Positions 45,784 to 54,910 are shown, counted from the stretch's first letter. The stretch: DNA of 64,000 nt from Vallitalea sp. (GCF_025211055.1 NZ_JAOARO010000018.1:1-64000), one strand, 5' to 3'. A program made the numbers and translations. Notes: generated by a model from the sequence alone, not told the origin.

Positions 45784-47448
45784 TTATTTCATCAACGGCA
45801 ATCTATAAATGACTGTCGTTCCACTCCCCTTAACACTTTTAATTTCAAGACCATACTCATTGCCATAGATTAGTTTTATTCGCTCATTAACATTGTTTAA
45901 TCCTATCCTGTTTATATTGGTTTCACTATCAAGAATATCCTTGATTTTCTCGCTTGAAATCCCTATTCCGTCATCACTAATAACAATTTCAATACAGCTA
46001 TCTACTTCACTCACATCCACTGTAATCATATTCTTAACGCCTGAATTTGCATTATAGTATATTGAGTTCTCCACAACTGGTTGAAGTATGAAATTCGGTA
46101 TCACCGCTTTATTTAGATGAGGCGCACATGTAAACACAGCATCAAATTCCTCTGTATAGCGATGCTTCTGTAACTCGACGTAACTCTTTAATATATCCAG
46201 TTCTTCTGAAACGGTTACAAATTCTTCTGATCTTGATAATGTTTTCCTAAGAATACGTGTGAAAAAATACAACATTTCTGTAGCTTCTTCATTTCTCTCC
46301 ATTTCTACATAAAAGCGAATAGAAATTAAAGTATTATATATAAAATGTGGGTTAATCTGAGCTCTTAAAAAATCAATCTCCACAAGTCTTTTTTGCTTTT
46401 CTTCTAATGCAACCTTATCAAGTAAGTCACCAATTTTGACCACCATTTCATTAAAACTTTCTCCAATTCTTGAAAACTCATTTTCATGTTCAAACGATGT
46501 ACGTATTGTTAAATCACCTTCTGAAACCTTGTTAAGAACTGAATAAATATACTTGATGGGTTTTTTCATCCTTCTTGCTGATAAATAATTTAATACGATG
46601 ATAATCATAAATGCTATGATCGTTGGGATTATTATCAGGAATCTAACTTCCTTCCTTACATTATCTATTATTGCTTCATCGACCTCACCAACTAAATGCC
46701 AACTAGTGTTTGGTATTCGATCCACAAAAACACTATATGACTTATCATTCTCCTCATATCGCATATATTCTGTATTGGTATTTGCTAGATTAATATCAAA
46801 GTATCTATTGCCCAGTAATGACTTGTTCTTATGTGAAATAACCTCACCTGAATCATTCATAATAAAAAACTCATTTGTTAGGTTATTCATGTTAATATAC
46901 TTCCTTGCTAACAAGGCTTCGTTAATAATAAGTTTTATGTAGCCATATGATTCACCAGTAATGGGATCTTCTATTTCATGATACAGACAAAAAATATTAC
47001 GATAAATACTTTCAAATGCATCATCAACCGTAGTACTGCTGAGCCATGATTCATCAAAAGGGCTTAAATCGTACTCTTCAAATTCCGCTGCTCCTACATA
47101 CTGAACATTGAATAGATTCATTTCTGCTCCATGTAAATGCTCCAATATATTGCTCAATAAATCATTTATTGATTTCTCAGCCATCTTGTCCTTTGGTTTC
47201 CCATGTTCATTAAAATACTCTATCAACTCTACATCCGAAGCAATCAACTCACTCACTCCTACTTCTACTGATAGAAAATCATGTATATTGTCTGATAACT
47301 GAGCAACATTATTCTGATTGATTTCAACTATTTCATTGATCAATCTGTCCCTAAAGTGATAATAACCAAGAAATCCAATAATAACTATCATTGTAAAAAG
47401 CGCTAACGCCATAGTTAAATATATTTGTGTGATGTAATTTCTATTCAT
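45784..47448 (-). CDS. YesM-type sensor histidine kinase
   Basis: A 554-residue membrane kinase. Membrane helix ~10-30, extracellular Cache-like sensor ~35-270, second helix ~277-298, HAMP ~300-355, His_kinase domain with phospho-His in LRAQINPHFIYNTL, and a GHKL ATPase with ISDDGIGIS and GIGLNNVNERIKLIYG. It phosphorylates the AraC-type regulator encoded immediately downstream. AAAAGGAGG precedes the ATG. The signal is unknown, but a nucleoside or its binding protein is the likely input, given the operon. Confidence 0.92.
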   Translation of the reverse strand: MNRNYITQIYLTMALALFTMIVIIGFLGYYHFRDRLINEIVEINQNNVAQLSDNIHDFLSVEVGVSELIASDVELIEYFNEHGKPKDKMAEKSINDLLSNILEHLHGAEMNLFNVQYVGAAEFEEYDLSPFDESWLSSTTVDDAFESIYRNIFCLYHEIEDPITGESYGYIKLIINEALLARKYINMNNLTNEFFIMNDSGEVISHKNKSLLGNRYFDINLANTNTEYMRYEENDKSYSVFVDRIPNTSWHLVGEVDEAIIDNVRKEVRFLIIIPTIIAFMIIIVLNYLSARRMKKPIKYIYSVLNKVSEGDLTIRTSFEHENEFSRIGESFNEMVVKIGDLLDKVALEEKQKRLVEIDFLRAQINPHFIYNTLISIRFYVEMERNEEATEMLYFFTRILRKTLSRSEEFVTVSEELDILKSYVELQKHRYTEEFDAVFTCAPHLNKAVIPNFILQPVVENSIYYNANSGVKNMITVDVSEVDSCIEIVISDDGIGISSEKIKDILDSETNINRIGLNNVNERIKLIYGNEYGLEIKSVKGSGTTVIYRLPLMK

Positions 47449-47501
47449 GGTTGCCTCCTTTTCTTAATTATATCACTAAGATCTTTGTTATCCCAGAAAA
47501 C

Positions 47502-47527
47502 AAACGCCCACTCTCGGAGTGGTCTGT
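47502..47527 (-). terminator. hairpin after the YczE-like gene
   Basis: CCACTC-TCG-GAGTGG is followed on the minus strand by GCGTTTGTTTT. It separates the YczE-like gene from the histidine-kinase gene. Confidence 0.6.
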
Positions 47528-47561
47528 TCTAAATACTATTCTTATTATGTTCATAATACAA

Positions 47562-48173
47562 TTATCCTGCAAAACCAGCTGTCTTCTTCTTTCTGTTTTC
47601 TATCACAGAGATCCCATTCAAGGCGAATCCAATCATATGTCCAGTTACTAATACCATAAATATTGAACCCACACCAACTTTAGCACCCAAAATAAATCCA
47701 ATAGCTGTAAGGACGACATCCTGAAATACCCTAACGACACCAACATTTAGCCCAAATCGATTATGTACCCCCATCATCAATGCATCAAATGCACCTTCAC
47801 CAAGACTAGAGGAAATGTATATTGCAATCCCAACACTTAAAACAATAGCCCCACTCACAAGTAATGATATTCTTATAGGCAAATGCTCTGTAGTTATTTG
47901 TAATTTAAGACACAGTCCAATAATAGAACCACTCGCTATGGCATGAACCAACGTCCCAACTTTTAACCTAGACTTGTCAATGAAATATACTATAGCAACT
48001 ACGATGATGAGTAGAATCTGGGATGCAATACCAAAGCTCAGACCGCCCGCATTGGCTACCCCCAGTATAATTGTTGATATCGGATCAGTTCCCAAGTTTG
48101 CACTGACGACAAGAGACACCCCCATACCCATAATAATCAATCCTAACCAATACTTCATCCAACGATAATACAT
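47562..48173 (-). CDS. YczE/YyaS/YitT-like membrane protein
   Basis: A 203-residue protein with five to six membrane helices, matching the YczE family (GLIIMGMGVSLVVSANLGTDP, SLGEGAFDALMMG). These are uncharacterised integral membrane proteins. The ATG at 48173 has AAAGGAGAG upstream. Its promoter region carries the Crp-like 20-mer also found upstream of deoD, so it belongs to the purine regulon and may be a transport accessory or exporter; that is inference. Confidence 0.78.
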   Translation of the reverse strand: MYYRWMKYWLGLIIMGMGVSLVVSANLGTDPISTIILGVANAGGLSFGIASQILLIIVVAIVYFIDKSRLKVGTLVHAIASGSIIGLCLKLQITTEHLPIRISLLVSGAIVLSVGIAIYISSSLGEGAFDALMMGVHNRFGLNVGVVRVFQDVVLTAIGFILGAKVGVGSIFMVLVTGHMIGFALNGISVIENRKKKTAGFAG

Positions 48174-48231
48174 AATTTGCTCTCCTTTCAAGATGATCTT
48201 CCTTTATTATTATATTTTTTGATTACAGTTT

Positions 48232-48251
48232 ACAGGTCATTTGACCCGTTT
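48232..48251. promoter_or_regulatory. Crp/Fnr-type operator copy 1 (ACAGGTCATTTGACCCGTTT)
   Basis: Core palindrome GGTCA-TT-TGACC at 48235-48246. The whole 20-mer is identical to the copy at 49388-49407. It lies 26 bases (centre to hexamer) from the TATAAT of the YczE-like gene on the minus strand. Confidence 0.75.
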
Positions 48252-48477
48252 CACTTAACATTAATATATGTTAAGTCACTTATAACTACATCCAAATCTT
48301 CTCTATTTACAATGTTTTCTGTTTTATCATTATTACAAGTTGATTTATGTACTTTATATTGTTTTATAGTACCATGGTTGTTTTACTTTCTTCAAATATT
48401 CTAATAATTTTAATTATTGTATAATTTATTATAACCTATCCATAATCATTTTATTCAAATCAATCTTAAAAGCAAAA

Positions 48478-48506
48478 AAGACGACCTTACAAAACGTAAG
48501 GCCGTT
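48478..48506 (-). terminator. terminator after deoD
   Basis: CCTTAC-AAAAC-GTAAGG with an extra ACG/CGT pairing, followed on the minus strand by CTTTTTTGC. Confidence 0.8.
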
Positions 48507-48632
48507 CGTTTCACAATTTCTGTCATATAAATTATCCATCATTCTTTGACTCAGAAAACTTTCCACCTAATACAGTTATGTCTAAGCTCAATTTGACTCA
48601 TTCCTATACCAAATATGAACAAAAAGGCATGG

Positions 48633-49331
48633 CTATATAATTTCCAAAGCTATTTTCATCATATCTATGAACGTTTTTTGACGTTCTTCTGCTGATGTTT
48701 CTTCAAATGTCACCAATGAATCGCTTACTGTTAAGAGACAAAGAGCTTTTACTTTTTTTCTAGCAGCAATTGTATACAAGGCAACAGCTTCCATTTCTAT
48801 TCCCAAGACACCATGTGATCTCAACTTCTCAATGTCATTTTTATCACCGTCATAGAAAGAATCATTTGAAACAATATTACCAACATGTGTATTCACATTG
48901 GCAATTTCTCTATTGTCATAAGCTGCTTTTAAAAGTTCAAAATCAGCTATTGCTGCATAATCCAGATTACCAAACGTCTTCTTATTGATATTTGAATTCG
49001 TGCATGCACCCATTGCAATAATCAGGTCACGAACTTTCACATCTTCTTGGATAGCTCCACATGTACCTACACGAATCATTGACTCCACATTGTAGTCATC
49101 GATCAGTTCATTAATATAGATTGACGCAGAAGGAATTCCCATGCCCGTCCCTTGTACCGAGACTCTTTTCCCTTTATATGTACCAGTATAGCCGTACATA
49201 CCTCTGACTTCATTGTAGCAAATAACATCTTCCAGGAATGTATCAGCAATAAACTTTGCTCTTAATGGGTCGCCTGGTAACAATACCTTTTCCGCCACTG
49301 CCCCCAGTTTAGCGTTAATGTGTGTACTCAT
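48633..49331 (-). CDS. deoD: purine nucleoside phosphorylase, hexameric (DeoD) type
   Basis: A 232-residue enzyme with [40 protein letters not shown] and the [13 protein letters not shown] base/ribose site of DeoD. It phosphorolyses adenosine, inosine and deoxyinosine. AAGGAGG precedes the ATG. Together with the trimeric PunA-type enzyme encoded in the transporter operon, the locus covers 6-amino and 6-oxo purine nucleosides. A Crp-like palindrome is centred 29 bases upstream of a GATAAT hexamer, the spacing of class II activation. Confidence 0.95.
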   Translation of the reverse strand: MSTHINAKLGAVAEKVLLPGDPLRAKFIADTFLEDVICYNEVRGMYGYTGTYKGKRVSVQGTGMGIPSASIYINELIDDYNVESMIRVGTCGAIQEDVKVRDLIIAMGACTNSNINKKTFGNLDYAAIADFELLKAAYDNREIANVNTHVGNIVSNDSFYDGDKNDIEKLRSHGVLGIEMEAVALYTIAARKKVKALCLLTVSDSLVTFEETSAEERQKTFIDMMKIALEII

Positions 49332-49387
49332 AAAATGCCTCCTTATAAACTTCTTAGATTTATTATCACTTATTCTTATGCCAATAA

Positions 49388-49407
49388 ACAGGTCATTTGA
49401 CCCGTTT
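49388..49407. promoter_or_regulatory. Crp/Fnr-type operator copy 2 (ACAGGTCATTTGACCCGTTT)
   Basis: Identical 20-mer to copy 1. On the plus strand its right half supplies the -35 (TTGACC, 49397-49402) of the regulator gene, with TATAAT at 49419-49424 (16-base spacer), so binding should repress that gene. On the minus strand its centre lies 29 bases from the deoD GATAAT, fitting activation at about -41.5. Confidence 0.75.
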
Positions 49408-49458
49408 GGTAAATATGTTATAATTTTACTTATAAAGTACTAAAAGGAGGTCCTGCTA

Positions 49459-50100
49459 ATGTCACTTTCAGCCCTGATCGACCACGCCCCTATAAATATC
49501 AAACCACTGCTTACCACACGGTATTATGAAAAGGGACGCCATATTCTCTTTCCAGGAGAATCAAATACCAGTTTATTTCTCCTTACAGAAGGTATAGCCG
49601 AAGTAAGCATGCAGAGTCACCAAGGTAAAAATATATCACTACGATTACATACTGCTCCTGATACGTTTGGTGTTCTTGAGCTTTTTGACGATCAGCTTAA
49701 AACACAAAGTGTCATTGCAAAAACTGATTGTCAAGTCATTGTTGTACAACGGAAATTTGTGCTTCAATGGATGGAGGAAGACTTTCAATTTAACTTGTAT
49801 ATTATTAAACTTCTGTCTTCTTGTTTCAGGCAGGCAAATGCTCTTGCATCCATTTTGTCGACTATGACGATAAAAGAAAGAGTGTTGCTTAGTATATATC
49901 AGCATCATAAATCAGGAACACTAACATCATTGACTAAAGAAATGTTAATAAATGAAGTTTGTACACCTCGAAGAAGCTTAAATAGAATTATTCAAGATTG
50001 TTATGAGGAAGGAATCCTTGAATATAACAGCAAGACATTTCATATTATTAACCTCAAATCACTTGAAGATTCAATAGGTTCTCTAAACTTTAATATGTAG
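49459..50100 (+). CDS. Crp/Fnr-family transcriptional regulator
   Basis: A 213-residue protein. Residues ~15-120 form the cyclic-nucleotide-type beta-roll (YYEKGRHILFPGESNTSLFLLTEG) and ~150-210 the winged helix (TKEMLINEVCTPRRSLNRIIQDCYEEG). Canonical cAMP phosphate-binding residues are not obvious, so the ligand may differ. It is divergent from deoD with a palindromic site between them and probably autorepresses. AAAGGAGG lies before the ATG. Confidence 0.88.
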   Translation: MSLSALIDHAPINIKPLLTTRYYEKGRHILFPGESNTSLFLLTEGIAEVSMQSHQGKNISLRLHTAPDTFGVLELFDDQLKTQSVIAKTDCQVIVVQRKFVLQWMEEDFQFNLYIIKLLSSCFRQANALASILSTMTIKERVLLSIYQHHKSGTLTSLTKEMLINEVCTPRRSLNRIIQDCYEEGILEYNSKTFHIINLKSLEDSIGSLNFNM

Positions 50101-50497
50101 TCAACTACAAGCGCACCCTGTTTTGAATCTCACCCCAACTTGGAAAGCACCTCTCTTGATGCAAAATGAATGCTGGCAGCACCCCAATGTTTGGACAACT
50201 GCCAGCACCAATTTATATGCTGTTAAGCTCAATATCTTGTCTTTTATCTACAAGTAAGTCGTATAAGATCCTCCTATAGCCTCATTGATTGTATCTAGAC
50301 TGTGTGCGTTATGATACGATCGCTTGTATTAATGTCAAGATTTTTTTATTATTTTATCATTAATATCTAAACACCTATATTAAGCTATAAAAACGACTGC
50401 ACGATGGCAGTCGAATTCGCTTATCTAAATTCTATATGAAGTTCTTTTCTTAGCGCATGAGAAATCTTTTAAGAAAGGCTATACTAAGGTAAATATC
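50101..50497. other. 397-base intergenic region with two hairpins
   Basis: Contains TGCTGGCAG/CTGCCAGCA (about 50173-50207), probably downstream of the Crp gene but without a T-run. A second perfect hairpin CGACTGC-ACGATG-GCAGTCG at 50394-50413 is followed by T-rich sequence on the minus strand, so it would terminate transcription from the mobile-element remnants. I see no gene. Confidence 0.5.
50394..50413 (-). terminator. hairpin CGACTGC/GCAGTCG
   Basis: A perfect 7-bp stem with a 6-base loop, followed on the minus strand by TTTTTATAG. Confidence 0.6.
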
Positions 50498-50845
50498 ATG
50501 CCAAGAAAAAGCAAGAATTATACAGATAAGTTTAAAAAGCAACATAGTAGCTCTTAGAAAAAGTGGAAAAGGCGTAACTCAATTAGCTAGAGAATATGAT
50601 GTCGCAAAATCAACTATTAATAAATGGGTATCCGATTATGATAATACTGGATCCTTTAAAGCTAAAGACAATAGAACGCCTGAGTACAGCATCAGCGCTA
50701 TGTGTAGAGTTTTGAAAATCCCTAGAAGCTTAATCTATTATAAAAAGAAATTAAGAAAAAATAACACAGAGCTTGAAAATAAAATTATTAGAATATTTAA
50801 AGATAGTAAAAACAACTATGGTACTAGAAAAATAAAAGCAGTATT
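50498..50845 (+). pseudogene. IS3-family transposase remnant (orfA-orfB fragments)
   Basis: It starts like an IS3 OrfA (MPRKSKNYTDKFKK), shifts frame near 50540 and continues with an HTH segment (SGKGVTQLAREYDVAKSTINKW). After an internal deletion it joins OrfB N-terminal sequence (YSISAMCRVLKIPRSLIYYKKK, then NNYGTRKIKAVL). The catalytic DDE region is gone; the fragment ends where it meets the recombinase remnant at about 50845. Confidence 0.8.
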
Positions 50846-51398
50846 AGCTTTTCCTGTTTCCTTTTTCATCTGTTCCACCTAATATGATGTAATCTATAAC
50901 GGAGTCAAATATTTCTTTGTCAAATTCTTTCAGTATCTTGTTGTCTTTGAATAGCTTTCTAAATTCTTTAATTTTCTCGGATATGGCTATTTCTTCATCT
51001 GCTGTTATTCTGAGTTCGTTTATCTGCTGATTTAATGCTTCTTGTACTGTTGCTAGGAAATCTTCTAGTATTTTTTTGTTATTCTTACACATTTCATTGA
51101 ATCATTTAACAAAGGCTTCTTCTATGATTTTTTCATGTATTCCTTTACTGTCTGGACAGTTTTTCTTGCCATGTTTGCTTGATAGTATGCAATGCCATAC
51201 TACTTTACTATTTTTAGTGCCTGCATTTCATGCTCTTCTTTCTACTCCACCTTGGCAGAAACCACATTTTATTTTACTGCTGAAGGTGTATTGCCTGCTG
51301 TATCTGTCTATTCTGCCTTGGGTTTTATTGACGTTTCTTCTTTTTCTAATTTCTTGGCATTTGTCAAATAGTTCTCTTGATACGATTGGGTAAATGGC
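50844..51398 (-). pseudogene. large serine recombinase remnant (C-terminal half)
   Basis: The minus-strand frame runs from AIYPIVSRELFDKCQEIRKRR through a recombinase zinc-ribbon segment (KCGFCQGGVERR, CPDSKGIHEKIIEE) and a coiled coil (LATVQEALNQQINEL) to VIDYIILGGTDEKGN, the usual end of transposon-type large serine recombinases. Two TGA codons interrupt it (51228-51230 and 51102-51104). The catalytic N-terminal domain is absent. It ends abruptly at the IS3 fragment. Confidence 0.8.
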
Positions 51399-51585
51399 AT
51401 GCTATTAGGGTTACATATTATATGTAATCCCTCTGGTTAAGATTATTTTATTTTTTTGAGGATTAGTGCTATGTCCTCAGTTTTATTTTATCATAGTCTT
51501 ACTTGTTATAAAATGTAACCTGTATCTAATTCTAATTTTTTATTATCTTATGCTAATGTTTACAATATTTTTGTATATACTCTAA

Positions 51586-51789
51586 CTATATTATATTTAA
51601 ATTTACTAGCACTAGGCGGTGTTTATAATGATATATCAATTCATGATATTTGATATAAATATAAGCCTTATACTCTTTAAGATACCTGAGTCTCATTCTC
51701 CCATACTTCCCAAGTGGCATTTCATCATATTTAACATCATTAGAAATCTGAATCTTAGGATATAATATCCCATCAACCTCTTCATACTA
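51586..51789 (-). pseudogene. TnpV-like transposon protein fragment
   Basis: Directly after the DUF6809-like gene, the minus strand reads YEEVDGILYPKIQISND and then MPLGKYGRMRLRYLKEYK, the N-terminal signature of TnpV proteins of clostridial transposons. The remainder diverges and ends at a TAG at 51586; no start codon or ribosome site fits. It is a truncated relic. Confidence 0.65.
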
Positions 51790-52062
51790 CAATTCCACAG
51801 GCTTAAACTTACTCTCCATTATCATCCTAGCTCCAATTTTAAAGCCTTCTATGAAGGTTTCAAGATAATAATAGGAATCTCTTTCATTACGTGTAGTCAG
51901 TAGTTCATCATAAAGCCTAAATTCAGCTTTACCTAGTCTACTTGTAAAATCATTTTCTAGACCAACTTTCACATTAATCTTTTCAAATTTTTCTCCTTTT
52001 GGGAAATCCTCTTCATTTCTATAAATTTCACCATAATACAACATTTCTAACATACGTTTCAT
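51787..52062 (-). CDS. small protein of the DUF6809-like type
   Basis: A 91-residue protein starting MKRMLEMLYYGEI, with AAAGGTGAT upstream of the ATG at 52062. The MLYYGEIYRNE start and the helical FIEGFKIGARMIME end match small proteins common beside clostridial transposon and conjugative-element genes. Function is unknown. It may be the only intact cargo of the surrounding mobile-element debris. Confidence 0.6.
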   Translation of the reverse strand: MKRMLEMLYYGEIYRNEEDFPKGEKFEKINVKVGLENDFTSRLGKAEFRLYDELLTTRNERDSYYYLETFIEGFKIGARMIMESKFKPVEL

Positions 52063-52139
52063 CCAAATCACCTTTCTTATTTTTATTTAAAAGGTAATCC
52101 AAACAAAAACATCCTTATATCCACTCACGCCCTACCATA

Positions 52140-52157
52140 GTTCAGTACTGACTGAAC
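52140..52157. repeat. inverted repeat GTTCAG-TACTGA-CTGAAC
   Basis: A perfect 6+6 bp inverted repeat with a 6-base centre, and further CAGTAC copies nearby (about 52165-52171 and 52229-52235). It is in the non-coding gap between RlmD and the DUF6809-like gene; it could be an operator or element-end debris. Confidence 0.35.
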
Positions 52158-52276
52158 ATATCTACTCAGTACCTATTTTGATAGCAACACGCACCGTAAT
52201 CTCTCGATATTTCTGAAATTTGCTATGTCAGTACTAAAGGTACAATAATCGCAGAAGTGTGTAAATTCCTTGATTA

Positions 52277-53662
52277 TTAAGAGTCTTGACGATAGAGTAC
52301 TGTCACTGTCTCGACGTGCACAGTCTGCGGAAACATATCCACCGGCTGAATTTCCTTAACCCTATAACCGCCTTCACCAAGCACTTTAATATCTCTAGCC
52401 ATAGTCGCAGGATCACATGACACATACACAACCTTCTCTGGCTTCATCTTTATAATAGTCTCCAACAACTCACTATCACAACCTTTTCTAGGTGGATCAA
52501 CCACTATAACATCCGCCCTAACACCATCGTTATACTTTTCTGTAATAACCTCTTCAGCCTTACCAACATAAAATTTAGTATTACTTATGTTATTAAGCTC
52601 AGCGTTATTCTTAGCGTCCTCTATAGCTTCTGAAACTATCTCTACTCCCATAACCTTCTTACTCTTATCTGCTAAAAACAATGATATCGTACCAATACCA
52701 CAATAAGCATCCCAAACTACTTCATTTCCACACAAATCTGCAAACTCTAATACCTTACTATACAACTTCTCAGTCTGTACAGGATTCACTTGATAAAAAG
52801 ATAAAGGCGAAATATTATAAGCAACTTCTCCAATATAATCAGTTATATAAGGTTTGCCCCATAACATCTTTATTTTATTACCCATGATAACATTAGTTTT
52901 ATCTTTATTGACACTAATAAATATACTAGCCACATTATCTATTTTTCTAAGATTATTGATCAGTTCATCACTATTAGGCAACTTATTACCATTAATTACA
53001 ACCCCTACCATAATCTCTTTCGTATGAAAACTTACTCTAGTAACAATATGTCTAACAAAACCCTTATGACTTACTTCATTATATGGTCTTACATTATTCA
53101 TCAACATATACTTTTTAATAACACTAATAATGTCCTTATTTATCGGCTGTTGTATATAACATCTATCTGTAGATATTATATTATGACTTCTCATAGCATA
53201 AAATCCAATATTGACAGAATCATCTCCCATGCTTCCTACAGGAAATTGTACTTTGTTTCTATAGAAATAAGGCTTATCCATACCTATCACTTTGTTAACT
53301 TTTATATCAGTTATACCACCAATTCTTTCAATAATATCTTGCACCTTTTTTTGTTTATAACTTAGTTGGCCCTCATAGGATAAATGCTGTAACTGACATC
53401 CGCCACATCGTTTTGCTATATCACACACAGGGTCAATTCTATGAATTGAAGGTTCTAAGATATTAATTAATTTTCCAAACCCAAAATTCTTTTTTGTCTT
53501 AATTACTTTTACCTTGATTTTCTCTTGTGGCAATGCTCCATCAACAAATAGCGTATAGCCATCTATCTTACCTATACCTTCACCATTTATACCTAGATCA
53601 TCTATAACCATTTCATAATACTCATTCTTAACTACGGGTAACTCAACATTTTTTGCCTTCAT
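52277..53662 (-). CDS. rlmD: 23S rRNA (uracil-5-)-methyltransferase RlmD-type
   Basis: A 461-residue enzyme. N-terminal TRAM domain (~10-65), an Fe-S cluster Cys set (CDIAKRCGGCQLQHL, ~85-98), SAM domain with DAYCGIGTISLFL, VDPPRKGCD, and the catalytic Cys in VYVSCDPATMARD. The RumA/RlmD family makes m5U in 23S rRNA (U1939) or related positions; clostridia often carry two or more paralogues, so the exact base is uncertain. It is separated from the YhaM-like gene by a strong hairpin. Confidence 0.9.
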   Translation of the reverse strand: MKAKNVELPVVKNEYYEMVIDDLGINGEGIGKIDGYTLFVDGALPQEKIKVKVIKTKKNFGFGKLINILEPSIHRIDPVCDIAKRCGGCQLQHLSYEGQLSYKQKKVQDIIERIGGITDIKVNKVIGMDKPYFYRNKVQFPVGSMGDDSVNIGFYAMRSHNIISTDRCYIQQPINKDIISVIKKYMLMNNVRPYNEVSHKGFVRHIVTRVSFHTKEIMVGVVINGNKLPNSDELINNLRKIDNVASIFISVNKDKTNVIMGNKIKMLWGKPYITDYIGEVAYNISPLSFYQVNPVQTEKLYSKVLEFADLCGNEVVWDAYCGIGTISLFLADKSKKVMGVEIVSEAIEDAKNNAELNNISNTKFYVGKAEEVITEKYNDGVRADVIVVDPPRKGCDSELLETIIKMKPEKVVYVSCDPATMARDIKVLGEGGYRVKEIQPVDMFPQTVHVETVTVLYRQDS

Positions 53663-53694
53663 GATTATTCATCCTCTATACTTTAATATAAAAA

Positions 53695-53760
53695 GGGCAT
53701 TCCCATAATACAATAATACGCTTTTCTCTAAGTTAAAGAAATGTATTATGAGAAAGCCCC
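53695..53760 (-). terminator. terminator of the yhaM-like gene, member of a hairpin family
   Basis: On the minus strand, GGGGCTTTCTCATAATACA pairs with TGTATTATGGGAATGCCC, followed by TTTTTATA. The left arm and the AATACATT start of the loop resemble the hairpin at 14198-14275. Confidence 0.8.
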
Positions 53761-53783
53761 TCATAGAATTTATTTTTTACTAA

Positions 53784-54725
53784 TTAATATCTAGTTCTTC
53801 TAACATTAGAATCAAAGATTCTCTGCCAACCTAACCAATTATCTTCCACATCACTTGTTTCTAATAGATCAGAAAATGTTCTTAGTTTTGCATCGCAGTT
53901 ATCTGCAAAATGTAGAGCAAGTGCTTCTATTGTTTGTGGTTTCTTAGGTGAACCATATTCCAATTCTCCATGATGAGCTAAGATACAATGTTTTACCATG
54001 TAAGCTAAATCCCCTGGGAAACCAGGAATCTCTTTGATTCTATCTGAAACCCACTCAGTAGATATCATTATATGCCCTAATAATTGACCAGGGTCAGTAT
54101 ATTCGATAATAGGGAATTTTGATAACTCTTTTATCTTTCCTATATCGTGGAACAATGCAGAAGTATATAATATGTCCTTATTAATCACTTTATAATTACT
54201 AGCAAAGAATTTACACATATTGAGTACACAAAGAGTATGCTCTAGTAAACCTCCTAGATAACTATGATGCATTGTTTTCGCTGCTGTATGTTCTTTGAAG
54301 GTTTTAATGAACTCCCTATCTTCAACAAAAAATTTCTTAACTAAAACGCTAAGATATTTGTTATCTATATCATTAACAAATGTGAGTAATTCAGAATACA
54401 TCTCATTAATATCCCTGCTGGAAACTGGAATATACTCTCTTGGGTCATACTCTCCTTCGCTACTTTTTCTCAATCTTCTTATATTAAGCTGTATGGAGTT
54501 TTGGAATGTTATAACCAAAGCATCGATTTTAATATACTCATGCTCATTAAAATCATTAATACCATCATTTAAATCCCATATTTTAGCATCTACTACACCT
54601 GTTTTATCTTGTAATTTTAGAGAATAGTAAGTTTTACCAGCTCTTGTTTTCAATACTTGCTTATTAACACACAAGTAATGGTCTTGTATTTGTTCTCCTT
54701 CTTTCATGTCTACTATGTAACGCAT
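53784..54725 (-). CDS. yhaM: YhaM-family 3'-5' exoribonuclease
   Basis: A 313-residue protein: N-terminal OB-fold nucleic-acid-binding domain (residues ~10-85) and an HD domain (~155-290) with HHSYLGGLLEHTL, the HDIGK dyad and a later His in LAHHGELEYG. The YhaM class degrades RNA (and ssDNA) 3' to 5' with Mn2+ and participates in RNA turnover. AAAGGAG lies before the ATG. Length and order match B. subtilis YhaM. Confidence 0.92.
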   Translation of the reverse strand: MRYIVDMKEGEQIQDHYLCVNKQVLKTRAGKTYYSLKLQDKTGVVDAKIWDLNDGINDFNEHEYIKIDALVITFQNSIQLNIRRLRKSSEGEYDPREYIPVSSRDINEMYSELLTFVNDIDNKYLSVLVKKFFVEDREFIKTFKEHTAAKTMHHSYLGGLLEHTLCVLNMCKFFASNYKVINKDILYTSALFHDIGKIKELSKFPIIEYTDPGQLLGHIMISTEWVSDRIKEIPGFPGDLAYMVKHCILAHHGELEYGSPKKPQTIEALALHFADNCDAKLRTFSDLLETSDVEDNWLGWQRIFDSNVRRTRY

Positions 54726-54910
54726 ATATTACTCCTTTCAAAACCACCATCAATTTATATCATAATCTATATACTATCCAATATATCAATAAGATATATT
54801 AATAACCTTAAACTTAGTATTATTTTATTCCAAACATTCATCTTACATTATACCCTATTTTATATAAAAAAAAAAGAAACTCACGATTTCTTTTATAATA
54901 ATTTAAAAAA

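Larger units (their letters stand above)
48192..48632. other. 441-base intergenic region with Crp-like site and deoD terminator
   Basis: Contains the GGTCATTTGACC site at 48235-48246, a TATAAT on the minus strand at 48214-48209 (likely -10 of the YczE-like gene) and the deoD terminator hairpin. I see no gene. Confidence 0.6.

Noticed and set aside
48633-49331. DeoD as a uridine phosphorylase
   Set aside because: Length and base-site motifs match DeoD-type purine enzymes rather than Udp, and the gene context is purine-specific.
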